A stretch of DNA of 64,000 bases from Streptomyces sp. SCSIO 75703 (GCF_036607905.1 NZ_CP144555.1:1488001-1552000); one strand, 5' to 3'. Counted from the first letter of the stretch, positions 1 through 8,585 are shown. Notes: a model not told the origin generated them from the sequence alone. Program-made: numbers and translations.

Positions 1-248
1 GTGTCCGTGGGCACGGTGAGCACCGGCTGCTTCGCCGGGTCGTGCAGGGCGTCGTACAGCCGCGCGGTCATGCGCACCGAGTTGCGGAACGCCGGGTGCT
101 CGGTGACGTCCTTGACCCTCTCGCCGTAGACCCACACCTCCCGTCCGTCGCGGATGGACTCGATGTACTCGTCGCCGGTCAGGGGGCGGGACACGGGGGC
201 GTCCGCCGCGGGCGGGGCGGCCTCGGTGCGGGGGTCGGGGGAGGTCAT
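1..248 (-). CDS. hpaB: 4-hydroxyphenylacetate 3-monooxygenase family flavoprotein, N-terminal part (cut by window edge)
   Basis: Only the first 82 codons are in the window; the gene runs leftward off position 1. The start is ATG at 248. After a Pro/Ala-rich head the protein reads [20 protein letters not shown], then [18 protein letters not shown] and ARLYDALHD. This is the characteristic N-terminus of the HpaB/PvcC large subunit of two-component FADH2-dependent phenol hydroxylases. Such enzymes ortho-hydroxylate phenols using reduced flavin from a partner reductase, and a flavin reductase gene lies 37 bp upstream on the same strand. The substrate cannot be told from this fragment. Family assignment is secure; the exact function is not. 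Confidence 0.85.
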   Translation of the reverse strand, partial: MTSPDPRTEAAPPAADAPVSRPLTGDEYIESIRDGREVWVYGERVKDVTEHPAFRNSVRMTARLYDALHDPAKQPVLTVPTD

Positions 249-285
249 GTGGTTCCTCGCTGGTGTCGGGATGGGTGGACGGGGA

Positions 286-858
286 TCAGGAGGCGCGGTT
301 CGTGGCCCGGTCCGCGTGCATCGTGGTGAAGGCGGGGGCGCCGGTGAACCAGCCGCTCTCGGGGCTGTCCAGGCAGGCGCCCCAGTGGGTACTCGCGTCG
401 CGCCGGCCCAGGTGGCGGAAGGTTCCGGCGTGGAACAGCAGCGGTTCCAGGTCGGTGATCTCGGCCTCGGCCACCTCGCCGATGACGATCAGGTGGTCGC
501 CGCCGTCGTAGGTGCGCCAGGGGCGGCAGGAGAGGGTCGCGGCGGCGCCCGTCAGCACGGGGCCGAGGGGGCCGTCGGACCACTCCGGCTCGGGGTGCGC
601 GGGCCGCCCCGCGAAGTGCCAGGCCGTGTCGATCTGGTCGGCGGCGAGGATGTTCACCGCGAACGGCGTGTCCGCCAGGTAGCTGCACGCCTTGGACTGC
701 CGGGTGAGGGTGACCTGACACAGGGCCGGTTCCAGGGAGACGGCGGTGAAGGCGTTGACGGTGGCGCCGTGCCGTCCGCCGTCCGAGGTGGCGCAGGTGA
801 CGACGGTGACGCCGGTGGCGAAGCGGCCGAAGGCGTCCCGCAGGCGGCGCTGGTTCAC
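286..858 (-). CDS. Flavin reductase (HpaC-like), partner of the adjacent HpaB
   Basis: 190 residues. The opening [18 protein letters not shown] and a following [20 protein letters not shown] stretch are typical of the flavin-reductase-like FMN-binding split-barrel family (HpaC/RutF). Such proteins reduce free FAD or FMN with NAD(P)H and hand it to a monooxygenase. Longer readings extend to 1059 but add only low-complexity Pro/His/Arg sequence. The GTG at 858 is preceded by a GAGG element and starts where homology starts, so it is preferred. It is transcribed just before the hpaB fragment, consistent with a two-component hydroxylase operon. The unusual C-terminal tail ([16 protein letters not shown]) was not recognised. 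Confidence 0.85.
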   Translation of the reverse strand: MNQRRLRDAFGRFATGVTVVTCATSDGGRHGATVNAFTAVSLEPALCQVTLTRQSKACSYLADTPFAVNILAADQIDTAWHFAGRPAHPEPEWSDGPLGPVLTGAAATLSCRPWRTYDGGDHLIVIGEVAEAEITDLEPLLFHAGTFRHLGRRDASTHWGACLDSPESGWFTGAPAFTTMHADRATNRAS

Positions 859-1340
859 GTGGCCCGCCTCGGGGTGCCTCCGGACGCGAGGGGCGTGCCC
901 CGCGTCCGCCGGGTGCGGTGCCGGGTGGGCACCGGGGGGAGGCCGGTGCGGCGTATGCCGTACGCCCGCGCCGGGCGGCTCGTCCTCGGATGGGTCATTG
1001 CCCCGCTCCTGCCTGTCGGAGATGTGGCACGCGGTCCGGTGGCATGCCCGCCACGGCACCGGACCGCGTTCGTGGTGACAGAAGCCTGGACACGGGCCCG
1101 GTCCCGGTCTCGGGTGAGATGGCCCCCTTGGCTACCCCCTCCGCACTCGCGGGTACCCCCGTATTCGCACAGGTGCGCGAATTGAGTCGCAGGCGATATG
1201 GGCCGAGGTCACGGGGCTATGGATCATGGCGCTGACCGGGGGAAACGCCCTTTCGGTCGGGTACGCGACCTTGGCAGGGCGGGGCCTTCGGCATAGCGTC
1301 GGAGCCAGCGCAACGGCCCGAAGCAAGGACATCGAAGACG
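859..1340. promoter_or_regulatory. Divergent intergenic region with inverted repeat (candidate operator)
   Basis: 482 bp separate the leftward flavin reductase from the rightward LuxR-type regulator. No gene is supported here. At 1164-1181 there is an imperfect palindrome with TTCGC and GCGAA arms around ACAGGTGC, in the least GC-rich part of the region. It is a plausible binding site for the neighbouring regulator. No convincing -35/-10 pair could be assigned. Confidence 0.35.
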
Positions 1341-3704
1341 ATGCACGACGAGAGTGGACGCGGTTGTCTGGTCGGCGCCGGCGGCCTCACCAGTTTCGTG
1401 GGCCGGCGGCAGGAGATCGCCGACGTGCGCCGGAACCTGTCGGCCTCGCGGCTCGTCACGCTCACCGGTCCCGGCGGCATCGGCAAGACCCGGCTCGCCC
1501 TGGTGGCCGCCGACCGGGTCCGCAAGGCGTTCCGGGACGGCACCCAGGTCATCCAGCTCGCCAGCCTCGACGACCCGCGCGAGGTGGCCTCCGCCTTCAC
1601 CTCGGCGCTGGCCGTGCTGGACCAGTCGAACCGCTCGGCGACCCAGCAACTCGTCGACCACGTACGGAACCAGCAGGTGCTGCTGGTCGTGGACAACTGC
1701 GAACACGTGCTGCCGGCCACCGCCCAACTCCTCGCCGAACTCCTGGAGACGGCACCCGGCCTGCGCGTCCTCGCCACCAGCCGCGAACCGCTCGGCATCG
1801 CGGGCGAGCTGGTCACCGTGATCCCGCCGCTGTCGGTGCCCACCGCCGACCAGGCGCACGACGCGGCGAGCGTCGACCACAGCGAGGCCGTCCAGTTGCT
1901 GGCCGACCGGGCGCGCAGCGTCGCCCCCGACTTCGCCGTCACCGACGCCAACCGCGCCGCCGTCCGGCAACTGTGCGAACGGCTCGACGGGATGCCCCTC
2001 GCCATCGAACTGGCCGCCATCCGCCTGCGGACGCTCTCCGTCGGGCAGGTCGTCGAGCGGCTGGACCACCGTTTCGACCTGCTCACCGGCGGCAGCCGCG
2101 TGGCCCGCCCCCGGCAGCAGACGCTCCGCGCGCTGATCGACTGGAGCCACGAGCTGTGCTCCGACGACGAACGCCTGTTGTGGGCGCGCATGTCGGTCTT
2201 CCCGGGCGGCTGCGACCTGCGGGCGGTGGAGGAGGTCTGCGGCTACGGGGACCTCGCCGCCGAGCGCGTCGTCGACGTCCTCGACCGCCTGGTCGCCAAG
2301 TCGATCGTGATCGCCGACCACTCCGGCGAGCAGGTCCGCTACCGGCAGCTCATGACCGTACGCGAGTACGGCGCCGAACGGCTGGGCCGGCTCGGCGGGC
2401 TGCCGGTGCTGCGCCGCCGGATGCGCGACCACTACCTGCACCGGGCCCGCGCGATGGTCGAGGACTGGTGCGGCCCCGGGCAGCACGAGATGCTCGCCGC
2501 GATGCGCCGGGACCACACCAACCTGCTCGCCGCGCTGGAGTGGTCCCTCGCCACGCCCGGGGAGCGCCCCGCGGGCGGCCGGCTCGCCGCGCTGCTCTGC
2601 TACCACTGGATCGTCGGCGGCTCGCTCAGCGAGGGGCGCCGCTGGCTGGACCGCATCCTCAGCGTGCTGGACGGCGACACCGTCGAGCGGGGTTCGGTGC
2701 TCTGGGTGGCGGTCTGGGCGACGCTGCTCCAGGGCGACCGGGAGGCCGCCGCGGCCCGGCTCGCGGAACTGGAGCACGTGGCCCGGGTGCTGGACGACCC
2801 CGAGCTGAGCGCGCACGCGGCCAACTGGCGTGCCCTGTACCACCTCTTCAGCGGCAACCTGCCCGCCGCGATCGAGCTGTACCACCGGGCGGTGGACGGG
2901 CACCGGGCCCTCGGCAGCACCGCGGCGGTGCTCACCGCGCAGTTCCAGCTCGCCATGGCGCGCAACTTCCAGGAGCCGGCCGGCAACGCCCTGGAGACCT
3001 GCCGGGAGGTGCTCGCCGTGAGCACCCGGCACGGCGAGCGCTGGAACCACGCCTACGCCCTGTGGATCAGCGGCCTCCAGCACTGGCGCGCGGGCGACAT
3101 GCCGGCCGCCAAACGGGCCGCGACGGCGGCGCTGGAGATCCAGCGCGACTTCACCGACGGCGTGTGCACCGCCCTGGTGCTGGAGCTGACCTCGTGGATC
3201 GCCATGTCCAACGGGCACGCGGACAACGCCGCGCTGCTCGGGGCCGCCGCGGGCGCGGTGTGGCACCGGCTCGGCACCTCCGTCGACGCCTTCGGCCCGC
3301 ACATCACCGCCGAGTCCCGGCGCATGGCCCGCCAGGTCGCCGAGGCGCTGGGCACCGAGCGGGTCGACGAGGTGACCCGGCGCCTGGCCCGTCTGACCCA
3401 GTCGGAGGCGATCGAACTGGCCCTGGAGACGGCCGCCGCCGCCAAGCCCTCCGCCGTGCCCCGGATCGCCCGGAGCTGCCCGCTCACCGACCGGGAGCTG
3501 GAGGTCGCGCGGCTGATCGCCACGGGGCTGAGCAACCGGGCCATCGCCGAGACCCTGGTGATCTCGACCCGGACGGTCGACGGGCACGTGGAGCGCATCC
3601 TGAACAAGCTCGGCTTCGCCTCGCGCACCCAGGTCGCCTCCTGGACCGTCTCCCTGGACGAGTCCGCCGCCCCGGCCCCCGCCCACGGGGCCCCGACCCG
3701 CTGA
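1341..3704 (+). CDS. Large ATP-binding LuxR-family transcriptional regulator (NB-ARC/AfsR-like ATPase)
   Basis: 787 residues. The N-terminal STAND-type ATPase starts with FVGRRQEIADVRR and has Walker A GPGGIGKT at about residues 43-50 and Walker B-like VLLVVDNCEHVL. A helical-repeat (TPR-like) middle follows. The C-terminal LuxR helix-turn-helix, at about 715-775, reads LTDRELEVARLIATGLSNRA and then TRTVDGHVERILNKLG. This architecture is that of large ATP-dependent activators that sense a ligand through the repeat region and bind DNA through the C-terminus. It lies divergent to the flavin-dependent hydroxylase operon, so that operon is the first candidate target. It starts with ATG at 1341; the upstream Shine-Dalgarno is weak (an AAGGAC-like element). 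A GC-rich hairpin follows the stop. Confidence 0.88.
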   Translation: MHDESGRGCLVGAGGLTSFVGRRQEIADVRRNLSASRLVTLTGPGGIGKTRLALVAADRVRKAFRDGTQVIQLASLDDPREVASAFTSALAVLDQSNRSATQQLVDHVRNQQVLLVVDNCEHVLPATAQLLAELLETAPGLRVLATSREPLGIAGELVTVIPPLSVPTADQAHDAASVDHSEAVQLLADRARSVAPDFAVTDANRAAVRQLCERLDGMPLAIELAAIRLRTLSVGQVVERLDHRFDLLTGGSRVARPRQQTLRALIDWSHELCSDDERLLWARMSVFPGGCDLRAVEEVCGYGDLAAERVVDVLDRLVAKSIVIADHSGEQVRYRQLMTVREYGAERLGRLGGLPVLRRRMRDHYLHRARAMVEDWCGPGQHEMLAAMRRDHTNLLAALEWSLATPGERPAGGRLAALLCYHWIVGGSLSEGRRWLDRILSVLDGDTVERGSVLWVAVWATLLQGDREAAAARLAELEHVARVLDDPELSAHAANWRALYHLFSGNLPAAIELYHRAVDGHRALGSTAAVLTAQFQLAMARNFQEPAGNALETCREVLAVSTRHGERWNHAYALWISGLQHWRAGDMPAAKRAATAALEIQRDFTDGVCTALVLELTSWIAMSNGHADNAALLGAAAGAVWHRLGTSVDAFGPHITAESRRMARQVAEALGTERVDEVTRRLARLTQSEAIELALETAAAAKPSAVPRIARSCPLTDRELEVARLIATGLSNRAIAETLVISTRTVDGHVERILNKLGFASRTQVASWTVSLDESAAPAPAHGAPTR

Positions 3705-3736
3705 CCGGCCCGGCGGGAACGGCCCTGCCGGGCCGG
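3705..3736. terminator. GC-rich hairpin between convergent genes
   Basis: Perfect 10-bp stem, CCGGCCCGGC paired with GCCGGGCCGG, with a 12-nt loop, starting one base after the LuxR-regulator stop codon. There is no U-tract, as is usual in Streptomyces terminators. It probably serves both the regulator and the convergent operon ending at 3901. Confidence 0.6.
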
Positions 3737-3900
3737 GGCGGGGCGGGCGGCCGGTGCCGTTCCGGCGGGGGTGCCCGGTTGGCCCTCCGGCCCGAGGTCC
3801 CGTACGCGGCGGTCCCCGAGCGCGGGACCGGGCTGGGGCGCATGGGGGGGGGACGGCGGCCGAGGTGGCCGGCGCGTAGCCCCGGCCCGGCCCCGGTGGG

Positions 3901-4806
3901 TCAGGGGACGCCGAGCGACACGACCTCGTAGACGACGGCCGTGCTCTTCGCCGGGCCGTTGCAGGTCAGCCGGTGCGCAGGCGTGCGGTGGGCGCGCACC
4001 TCGACGTCGACGGCGGCCGGGCGGGGCGGGCTGCCGGTGACGCGGACCCGCCAGTGGTCGCCGACGCGGGTGGTGGCGGTGACGGCGTAGTCGTGCCGTC
4101 CGGCGGGGCCGAAGCGGCGGAGCACGGCGGTGACGGCGGCCTGGTGGGGCGGGGGCAGGTCGGTGTAGCCGCGCAGGTGGTCGGGGCCGATGCGGCCGGC
4201 CAGGTGCGCGTCGACCACGGCGAGGCAGGAGCGGGCGTCGAGGCGCCCGTAGTAGGTGCCGTCGGGTGCGACGACGACGTTGGCGGCGAACCGGTCACCG
4301 CCGATGTGGGTGCACTCCCAGACCAGGTCCGGCCACCGTTCGCTCAGCGCGCGCACCACGGGCCGGCCCCGTACGGCACAGCAGGCGTCGTGCCGGCCGT
4401 GGGCGCAGACCAGGACGACGGGCGGGTGGCCGAGTTCGCCGGGCCGCTCCAGTGCCCCGGCGACCCGCGCCAGGTCCTCGTCGCCGTGCCACGTGCCCCA
4501 CCGCTGGCGGTGAGCGCCGGAGCGGTCGTGGTGCAGGACCGCCCAGCGGCGGGGTCCCGCCGGGCGGTCCGGCCGTTCCCGTCCGTGGCGTCTGACCAGC
4601 AGGATGCGGGCCCGCACCGCCTGCGCGGCGGAGTAGAGCAGGGCCTTGGCGCCCGGGTCCAGGCCGAGTCCGTCGAAGCCGTCGGCGGGCCAGCCTCCCC
4701 GGTACTCCAGGAGCACCCAGACCACGCCGTACGGTGCCGTGCCGAGGAGCGGGTCGCCCCGGGCCTCGGCGGCGTCGGCGCAGAAGAAGCGGCGCTCCGC
4801 CGTCAC
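3901..4806 (-). CDS. Sucraseferredoxin-like [2Fe-2S] protein
   Basis: 301 residues, in the sucrase/ferredoxin-like (Suc_Fer-like) thioredoxin-fold family. Diagnostic motifs are VLVCAHGRHDACCAVRGRPV (cysteines near residues 134, 142 and 143), then VWECTHIGGDRFAANVVVAP and TYYGRLDA. In the family the cysteines bind a thioredoxin-like [2Fe-2S] cluster. The start is GTG at 4806, overlapping the TGA of the upstream cupin gene by GTGA, so the two are translationally coupled. It is the third gene of a leftward operon: repeat protein, JmjC-type oxygenase, ferredoxin-like protein. An electron-transfer or redox-sensing role for the oxygenase is an inference from this context; no function is established for the family here. 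Confidence 0.8.
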   Translation of the reverse strand: MTAERRFFCADAAEARGDPLLGTAPYGVVWVLLEYRGGWPADGFDGLGLDPGAKALLYSAAQAVRARILLVRRHGRERPDRPAGPRRWAVLHHDRSGAHRQRWGTWHGDEDLARVAGALERPGELGHPPVVLVCAHGRHDACCAVRGRPVVRALSERWPDLVWECTHIGGDRFAANVVVAPDGTYYGRLDARSCLAVVDAHLAGRIGPDHLRGYTDLPPPHQAAVTAVLRRFGPAGRHDYAVTATTRVGDHWRVRVTGSPPRPAAVDVEVRAHRTPAHRLTCNGPAKSTAVVYEVVSLGVP

Positions 4807-6017
4807 CGGGGCGGCTCGCCGGGTGCCGGGACCAGGACACCCGCGCGCAGCAGCCGGGCGGCGAGCGGGAGGCCGAGGTCGCCCGCGGCGTGGACCGCGC
4901 CGTCCAGCAGCCGGGTGACGGCGGGGATGTCGTCCTGCGGGAAGTCGAGCCAGCCGACCCGGGTGGCCAGCCGCGTACCGTCCAGGCGGGCTTCCAGGGC
5001 CGCGCGGAGCCGGACCGGCGACGCGGGGCCGAGGGCGTCGACGGCGGCGAGCTGGGCCAGCGGGCCGAGCGGCGCCGGGCGTGCCTGCCGCCGGCGGGCG
5101 CGGTGGAACGGCGGGGCGGGGTCGGCCCGCGCGACGGCCGCGGCGAGGCGTTCGCGGACCGCGGCGGTCTCGTCGGCGGGGTCGTCGACGCCGAGGGGGA
5201 GCGTGCCGCGCGCCCAGGGGTCGTCGCGCAGTTCCGCGAGCGCCGCGTGCGCCAGGTGCTCGGCGAGGGCGTGGCGGGTCCAGGCGTGGACGCCGAGGGT
5301 CAGGTGCAGGGAGACCTCGCCCCGGGCGCGGGCGGCGTGCAGCCATCCCCGGGGCAGGTAGAGGACGTCGCCGGGCTCCAGTACGGCGTCGATGTCGGGC
5401 GGGCCCTGCGCGGCCTCGGCGACGGCGCCGCGGTGCTCGGTCCAGGGTTCGTCGCGCAGCGGGCCGGGGTGGACGGGCCGGCGGACGAGCCAGCGTTTGG
5501 TGCCCTCGATCTGGAGGACGAAGACGTCGTGGACGTCGTAGTGGTTGTCGAAGCCGCGGTTCCGCGGCGGGGTGACGTACGCGTTGGCCTGTACGGGGTG
5601 GCCCAGTTCGGCGCCGAGCGTGCGGACGAGGCCGGCGACGGGGTCCCAGGTGCGGTGCAGGGCCTGGAGGACCAGGGTGGCGCCGTCGGCGAACTCCCGC
5701 CAGAGCAGGGTGTCGTCGAGCTGGTCGGCGATGGTCGCGCCGACGCCGGCCGGGGAGGTGTAGGACGCCTCGGGGAGGGTGGCTCCGTCCTTGGCGACGC
5801 GGAGGAAGGGGGCGCGCAGTCCGCGGCGCGCGATCAGTTCGTCCACGGCGCGGGCGGAGAAGAGGTCGCCGAAGTCGCTCGCGCGGCGGGTGAGCAGGGC
5901 GGTGCGTCCCCAGATCTCGCGGGCGAACTCCTCGCGGGGCCGGTGGGTCAGACGGTCCCGCAGGACCCCGGCGTCCGTGGTGGTGCCGGGGTCCGCCGGG
6001 TGGGGCGGGGACGTCAA
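4803..6017 (-). CDS. JmjC/cupin-type Fe(II)/2-oxoglutarate oxygenase (ribosomal-oxygenase-like)
   Basis: 404 residues, similar in layout to the YcfD/MINA/NO66 ribosomal oxygenases. These are 2-oxoglutarate-dependent hydroxylases that act on arginine or histidine side chains of proteins. The N-terminal helix region is followed by a cupin barrel with the iron-binding H-x-D of NHYDVHDVFVLQ (about H159 and D161) and the distal histidine in YLPRGWLHAA (about H227). A helical C-terminal part (dimerisation/winged-helix type) follows. The likely start is the TTG at 6017, overlapping the TGA of the repeat-protein gene (TTGA); a later in-frame start is possible. The gene sits directly between the repeat protein and the ferredoxin-like protein. 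The repeat protein is an obvious candidate substrate; that pairing is inference. Confidence 0.82.
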   Translation of the reverse strand: MTSPPHPADPGTTTDAGVLRDRLTHRPREEFAREIWGRTALLTRRASDFGDLFSARAVDELIARRGLRAPFLRVAKDGATLPEASYTSPAGVGATIADQLDDTLLWREFADGATLVLQALHRTWDPVAGLVRTLGAELGHPVQANAYVTPPRNRGFDNHYDVHDVFVLQIEGTKRWLVRRPVHPGPLRDEPWTEHRGAVAEAAQGPPDIDAVLEPGDVLYLPRGWLHAARARGEVSLHLTLGVHAWTRHALAEHLAHAALAELRDDPWARGTLPLGVDDPADETAAVRERLAAAVARADPAPPFHRARRRQARPAPLGPLAQLAAVDALGPASPVRLRAALEARLDGTRLATRVGWLDFPQDDIPAVTRLLDGAVHAAGDLGLPLAARLLRAGVLVPAPGEPPR

Positions 6018-6418
6018 GAGCGGTTGCCGGGTGCGTCGTCGGCGCTGCCGTCGGCTCCGCCGTCGTGGACGCCGGGCGTACCCGCCGCACCACCGTCGGC
6101 CGGCCCCTCCGCCCCACCATCGGCACCACCATCGTGAACACCGGGCGTACCCGCCGCACCACCGTCGGCCGGCCCCTCCGCCCCACCATCGGCACCACCA
6201 TCGTGAACACCGGGCGTACCCGCCGCACCACCGTCCGCCGGCCCCTCCGCCCCACCATCGGCACCACCATCGTGAACACCGGGCGTACCCGCCGCACCAC
6301 CGTCCGCCGGCCCCTCCGCCCCACCATCGGCACCACCGTCATGAACACCGGGCGTACCCGCCGCACCACCGTCGGCCGGGCCTTCCTGCCGGTTCGGGTC
6401 CTGCTCGGGGTCGGGCAT
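6014..6418 (-). CDS. Tandem-repeat protein, candidate substrate/precursor peptide of the adjacent oxygenase
   Basis: 134 residues. An 11-residue head (MPDPEQDPNRQ) is followed by five copies of a 23-residue unit beginning EGPADGG and containing GTPGVHDGGADGG, then a short tail DDAPGNRS. Each unit carries one His, three Asp and one Glu among Gly/Ala/Pro; there is no Cys, aromatic residue or hydrophobic core. The ATG at 6418 has a strong GGGAGGA Shine-Dalgarno. The TGA overlaps the start of the JmjC-type oxygenase, so the genes are coupled. I know no named family for it. The layout (short leader, identical repeats, adjacent hydroxylase) resembles repeat-core RiPP precursors. A structural or metal-binding repeat protein is the alternative. 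That it is translated is likely from the start signals and overlap. Confidence 0.7.
   Translation of the reverse strand: MPDPEQDPNRQEGPADGGAAGTPGVHDGGADGGAEGPADGGAAGTPGVHDGGADGGAEGPADGGAAGTPGVHDGGADGGAEGPADGGAAGTPGVHDGGADGGAEGPADGGAAGTPGVHDGGADGSADDAPGNRS
6041..6385 (-). repeat. Five in-frame 69-bp tandem repeats
   Basis: Five adjacent 69-bp units encode the 23-residue repeats of the protein at 6014-6418. The copies are nearly identical at DNA level; differences are single bases such as GTCGGC versus GTCCGC, and the last copy (toward 6041) is the most diverged. This indicates recent expansion or homogenisation, so copy number may vary between strains. Confidence 0.92.
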
Positions 6419-6787
6419 GGTTCCTCCCGCGTCGCGTCGACTACCGGTGCTGTGACCAGGACTGGGACGAGGGGCCGGTGCACGTGCCCCGGCAGGGGCG
6501 GCATGCCCCGAATCTCCCTCTTCGGCCAGGCTAGTGCCGTCGGCGGAAAGTCTCGATCCGAGAGGGAACGCCCTGGTCGGGCACCGTGCCGTACGCGGCC
6601 CGAGCGGTCTCCCGCCGCCCGCCCGGCCCCGTGCCCGCGCGGTTGCGGGACCGCACCCGGCGCGGGACGGTGGCCGGGGGGCGGCACCACCGGGACGACA
6701 TCGACGGGGAGGGCGCCCGGGGGAGGAAGCGCGGCGTCCGGACGGAGCGGGCGGCGCGGTCGCTCGTGCGATCGGGAGAGACCCCTC
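6419..6787. promoter_or_regulatory. Divergent intergenic region between repeat-protein operon and luciferase-like monooxygenase
   Basis: 369 bp with start signals in both directions: GGGAGGA before 6418 on the minus strand and GGAGAG before 6788 on the plus strand. A TAGCCT hexamer on the minus strand near 6530 could be a -10 for the repeat-protein operon, but no matching -35 is clear. No gene is supported. Confidence 0.3.
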
Positions 6788-7930
6788 ATGGCATCCAGCA
6801 CGGCACCCGCAATGCAGTTCGGCGTGTTCACCGTCGGTGACGTGACCACCGATCCCACCACGGGCACCACGCCCAGCGAGGCGCGGCGCATCTCGGACAC
6901 CGTGGCCATCGCGCGGAAGGCCGAGGAGGTCGGCCTGGACGTCTTCGCCACCGGCGAGCACCACAACCCGCCGTTCGTCCCGTCCTCGCCGACCACCCTG
7001 CTCGGCCACATCGCCGCGCTGACCGAGCGGCTCGTGCTGTCCACCTCCACGACGCTGATCACCACCAACGACCCGGTGAAGATCGCGGAGGACTTCTCGG
7101 TGCTCCAGCACCTGTCGGGCGGACGCGCCGACCTGATGCTGGGCCGCGGCAACACCGGCCCCGTCTACCCGTGGTTCGGGCAGGACATCCGCCAGGCGAT
7201 GCCGCTGACCGTCGAGAACTACGGGCTGCTGCGCAGGCTGTGGCGCGAGGAGGTCGTCGACTGGGAGGGGACGTTCAGGAGCCCGCTCCAGGGGTTCACG
7301 CTCGCCCCGCGCCCGTTGGACGACATCCCGCCCTTCGTGTGGCACGCCTCCATCCGCACCCCGGCGGTCGCCGAACTGGCGGCCCACTTCGGGGACGGAT
7401 TCTTCGCCAACCACATCTTCTGGCCCGCCTCCCACACCCAGCGCCTGGTGGAGCTGTACCGGCAGCGCTTCGAGCACTACGGGCACGGCAGCGCCCGGCA
7501 GGCCGTCGTGGGTCTCGGCGGGCAGGTCTTCATGCGGCACAACAGCCAGGACGCGGTGAACGAGTTCCGCCCGTACTTCGACAACGCGCCGGTGTACGGG
7601 CACGGGCCGTCGCTGGAGGACTTCAGCGCGCTCACGCCCCTGACGGTCGGCTCCCCGGCGCAGGTCGTCGAACGCACCCTGGGCTTCCGGGAGTACGCCG
7701 GCGACTACCAGCGCCAGCTCTTCCTGATCGACCACGCCGGGCTGCCGCTGAAGACCGTCCTGGAACAGCTCGACCTGCTCGGCGAGGAGGTCGTCCCCGT
7801 GCTCCGTGAGGAGTTCGCGGTCGGCAGGCCCGCCGACGTACCGCCCGCGCCGACGCACGCGCTGCTGCGGGAGCGGAGCGCCCCCGGGGTGCGCGGCACG
7901 GCAGGACCGGACTCCGACCCGAAGGACTGA
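6788..7930 (+). CDS. Luciferase-like flavin-dependent monooxygenase
   Basis: 380 residues, bacterial-luciferase-like (LLM) TIM-barrel family. MQFGVFTVGDVT starts the first strand. Family features include GLDVFATGEHHNPPF, LGHIAALTERLVLSTSTTLI and LSGGRADLMLGRGN. These enzymes use FMNH2 and O2 to oxidise small molecules. The next gene, 7 bp downstream, is an NADPH-dependent FMN reductase, a common pairing. The ATG at 6788 has GGAGAG about 8 nt upstream; the longer open frame upstream is the antisense of the repeat gene. The C-terminal ~30 residues are low-complexity. The substrate is unknown. It is divergent from the repeat-protein/JmjC operon, so a functional link is possible but unproven. Confidence 0.85.
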   Translation: MASSTAPAMQFGVFTVGDVTTDPTTGTTPSEARRISDTVAIARKAEEVGLDVFATGEHHNPPFVPSSPTTLLGHIAALTERLVLSTSTTLITTNDPVKIAEDFSVLQHLSGGRADLMLGRGNTGPVYPWFGQDIRQAMPLTVENYGLLRRLWREEVVDWEGTFRSPLQGFTLAPRPLDDIPPFVWHASIRTPAVAELAAHFGDGFFANHIFWPASHTQRLVELYRQRFEHYGHGSARQAVVGLGGQVFMRHNSQDAVNEFRPYFDNAPVYGHGPSLEDFSALTPLTVGSPAQVVERTLGFREYAGDYQRQLFLIDHAGLPLKTVLEQLDLLGEEVVPVLREEFAVGRPADVPPAPTHALLRERSAPGVRGTAGPDSDPKD

Positions 7931-7937
7931 CCTCGCC

Positions 7938-8546
7938 ATGACGAACCTGGTCACGCTCAGCAGCGGTCTGCGCCGGCCGTCCTCGACCCGCCTGCTCGCC
8001 GACCGGCTGGACGCCGCCGTGCGCGCGGAACTGGAGTCGGCCGGCGTCCCGGTGGAGGCCACGGTGCTGGAACTGCGGCCGCTGGGCCACGACATCATGG
8101 ACGCGATGCTCGCCGGCTTCCCCTCCGAGCCCCTGGAGGATGCCTTCGAGACGCTCGGCGCGGCGGACGCGGTGATCGCCGTGACCCCGGCCTTCAACGC
8201 GTCCTTCAGCGGGCTGTTCAAGTCCTTCTTCGACGTGCTGCCCGAGGAGACCCTGTCGGACATGCCGGTCCTCATCGCCGCCACCGGCGGCACCGAACGG
8301 CACTCCCTGGTCCTGGAGCACGCCCTGCGGCCGATGTTCTCCTACCTGCACGCCATCGTCTCCCCGCGCGGCGTGTACGCCGCCACCGAGGACTTCGGGA
8401 CGGCCTCGGCGGGCTCCGCGCTGGCCGACCGCGTCACCGCCGCGGCCGTCGACTTCGCACGGCTCGTGACCTCGTGCGGGCAGCGGGTCCGCCGCGACAC
8501 CGACGACGAGGAACTCGCGGGCATGCGCGCCCTCCTGGGCACCTGA
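7938..8546 (+). CDS. NADPH-dependent FMN reductase, partner of the luciferase-like monooxygenase
   Basis: 202 residues, flavodoxin-fold FMN reductase family. It opens with LVTLSSGLRRPSSTRLLADR, where the loop binds the FMN phosphate, and has AVIAVTPAFNASFSGLFKSF, matching the T-P-x-Y/F-N substrate-binding region of SsuE/ArsH-type reductases. It would supply reduced FMN to the monooxygenase encoded 7 bp upstream. A hairpin overlaps and follows its stop codon. Confidence 0.85.
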   Translation: MTNLVTLSSGLRRPSSTRLLADRLDAAVRAELESAGVPVEATVLELRPLGHDIMDAMLAGFPSEPLEDAFETLGAADAVIAVTPAFNASFSGLFKSFFDVLPEETLSDMPVLIAATGGTERHSLVLEHALRPMFSYLHAIVSPRGVYAATEDFGTASAGSALADRVTAAAVDFARLVTSCGQRVRRDTDDEELAGMRALLGT

Positions 8547-8585
8547 CCGGCCTGCGACCGGTCTGGTGGGCACCGGGCCGGTCAG
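8543..8585. terminator. Hairpin between convergent FMN reductase and GreA-like genes
   Basis: Perfect 10-bp stem, CTGACCGGCC with GGCCGGTCAG, and a 23-nt loop. It begins at the stop codon of the FMN reductase and lies before the stop of the convergent gene ending at 8611. It is likely bidirectional. Confidence 0.55.

Noticed and set aside
1224..3931. Very long open frames in other frames over the LuxR-type regulator
   Set aside because: Gly/Arg/Pro-rich products without motifs; GC-rich codon bias keeps alternative frames open.
6041..6385. Regular repeats considered as a CRISPR array
   Set aside because: Units are contiguous 69-bp in-frame coding repeats with no unique spacers.
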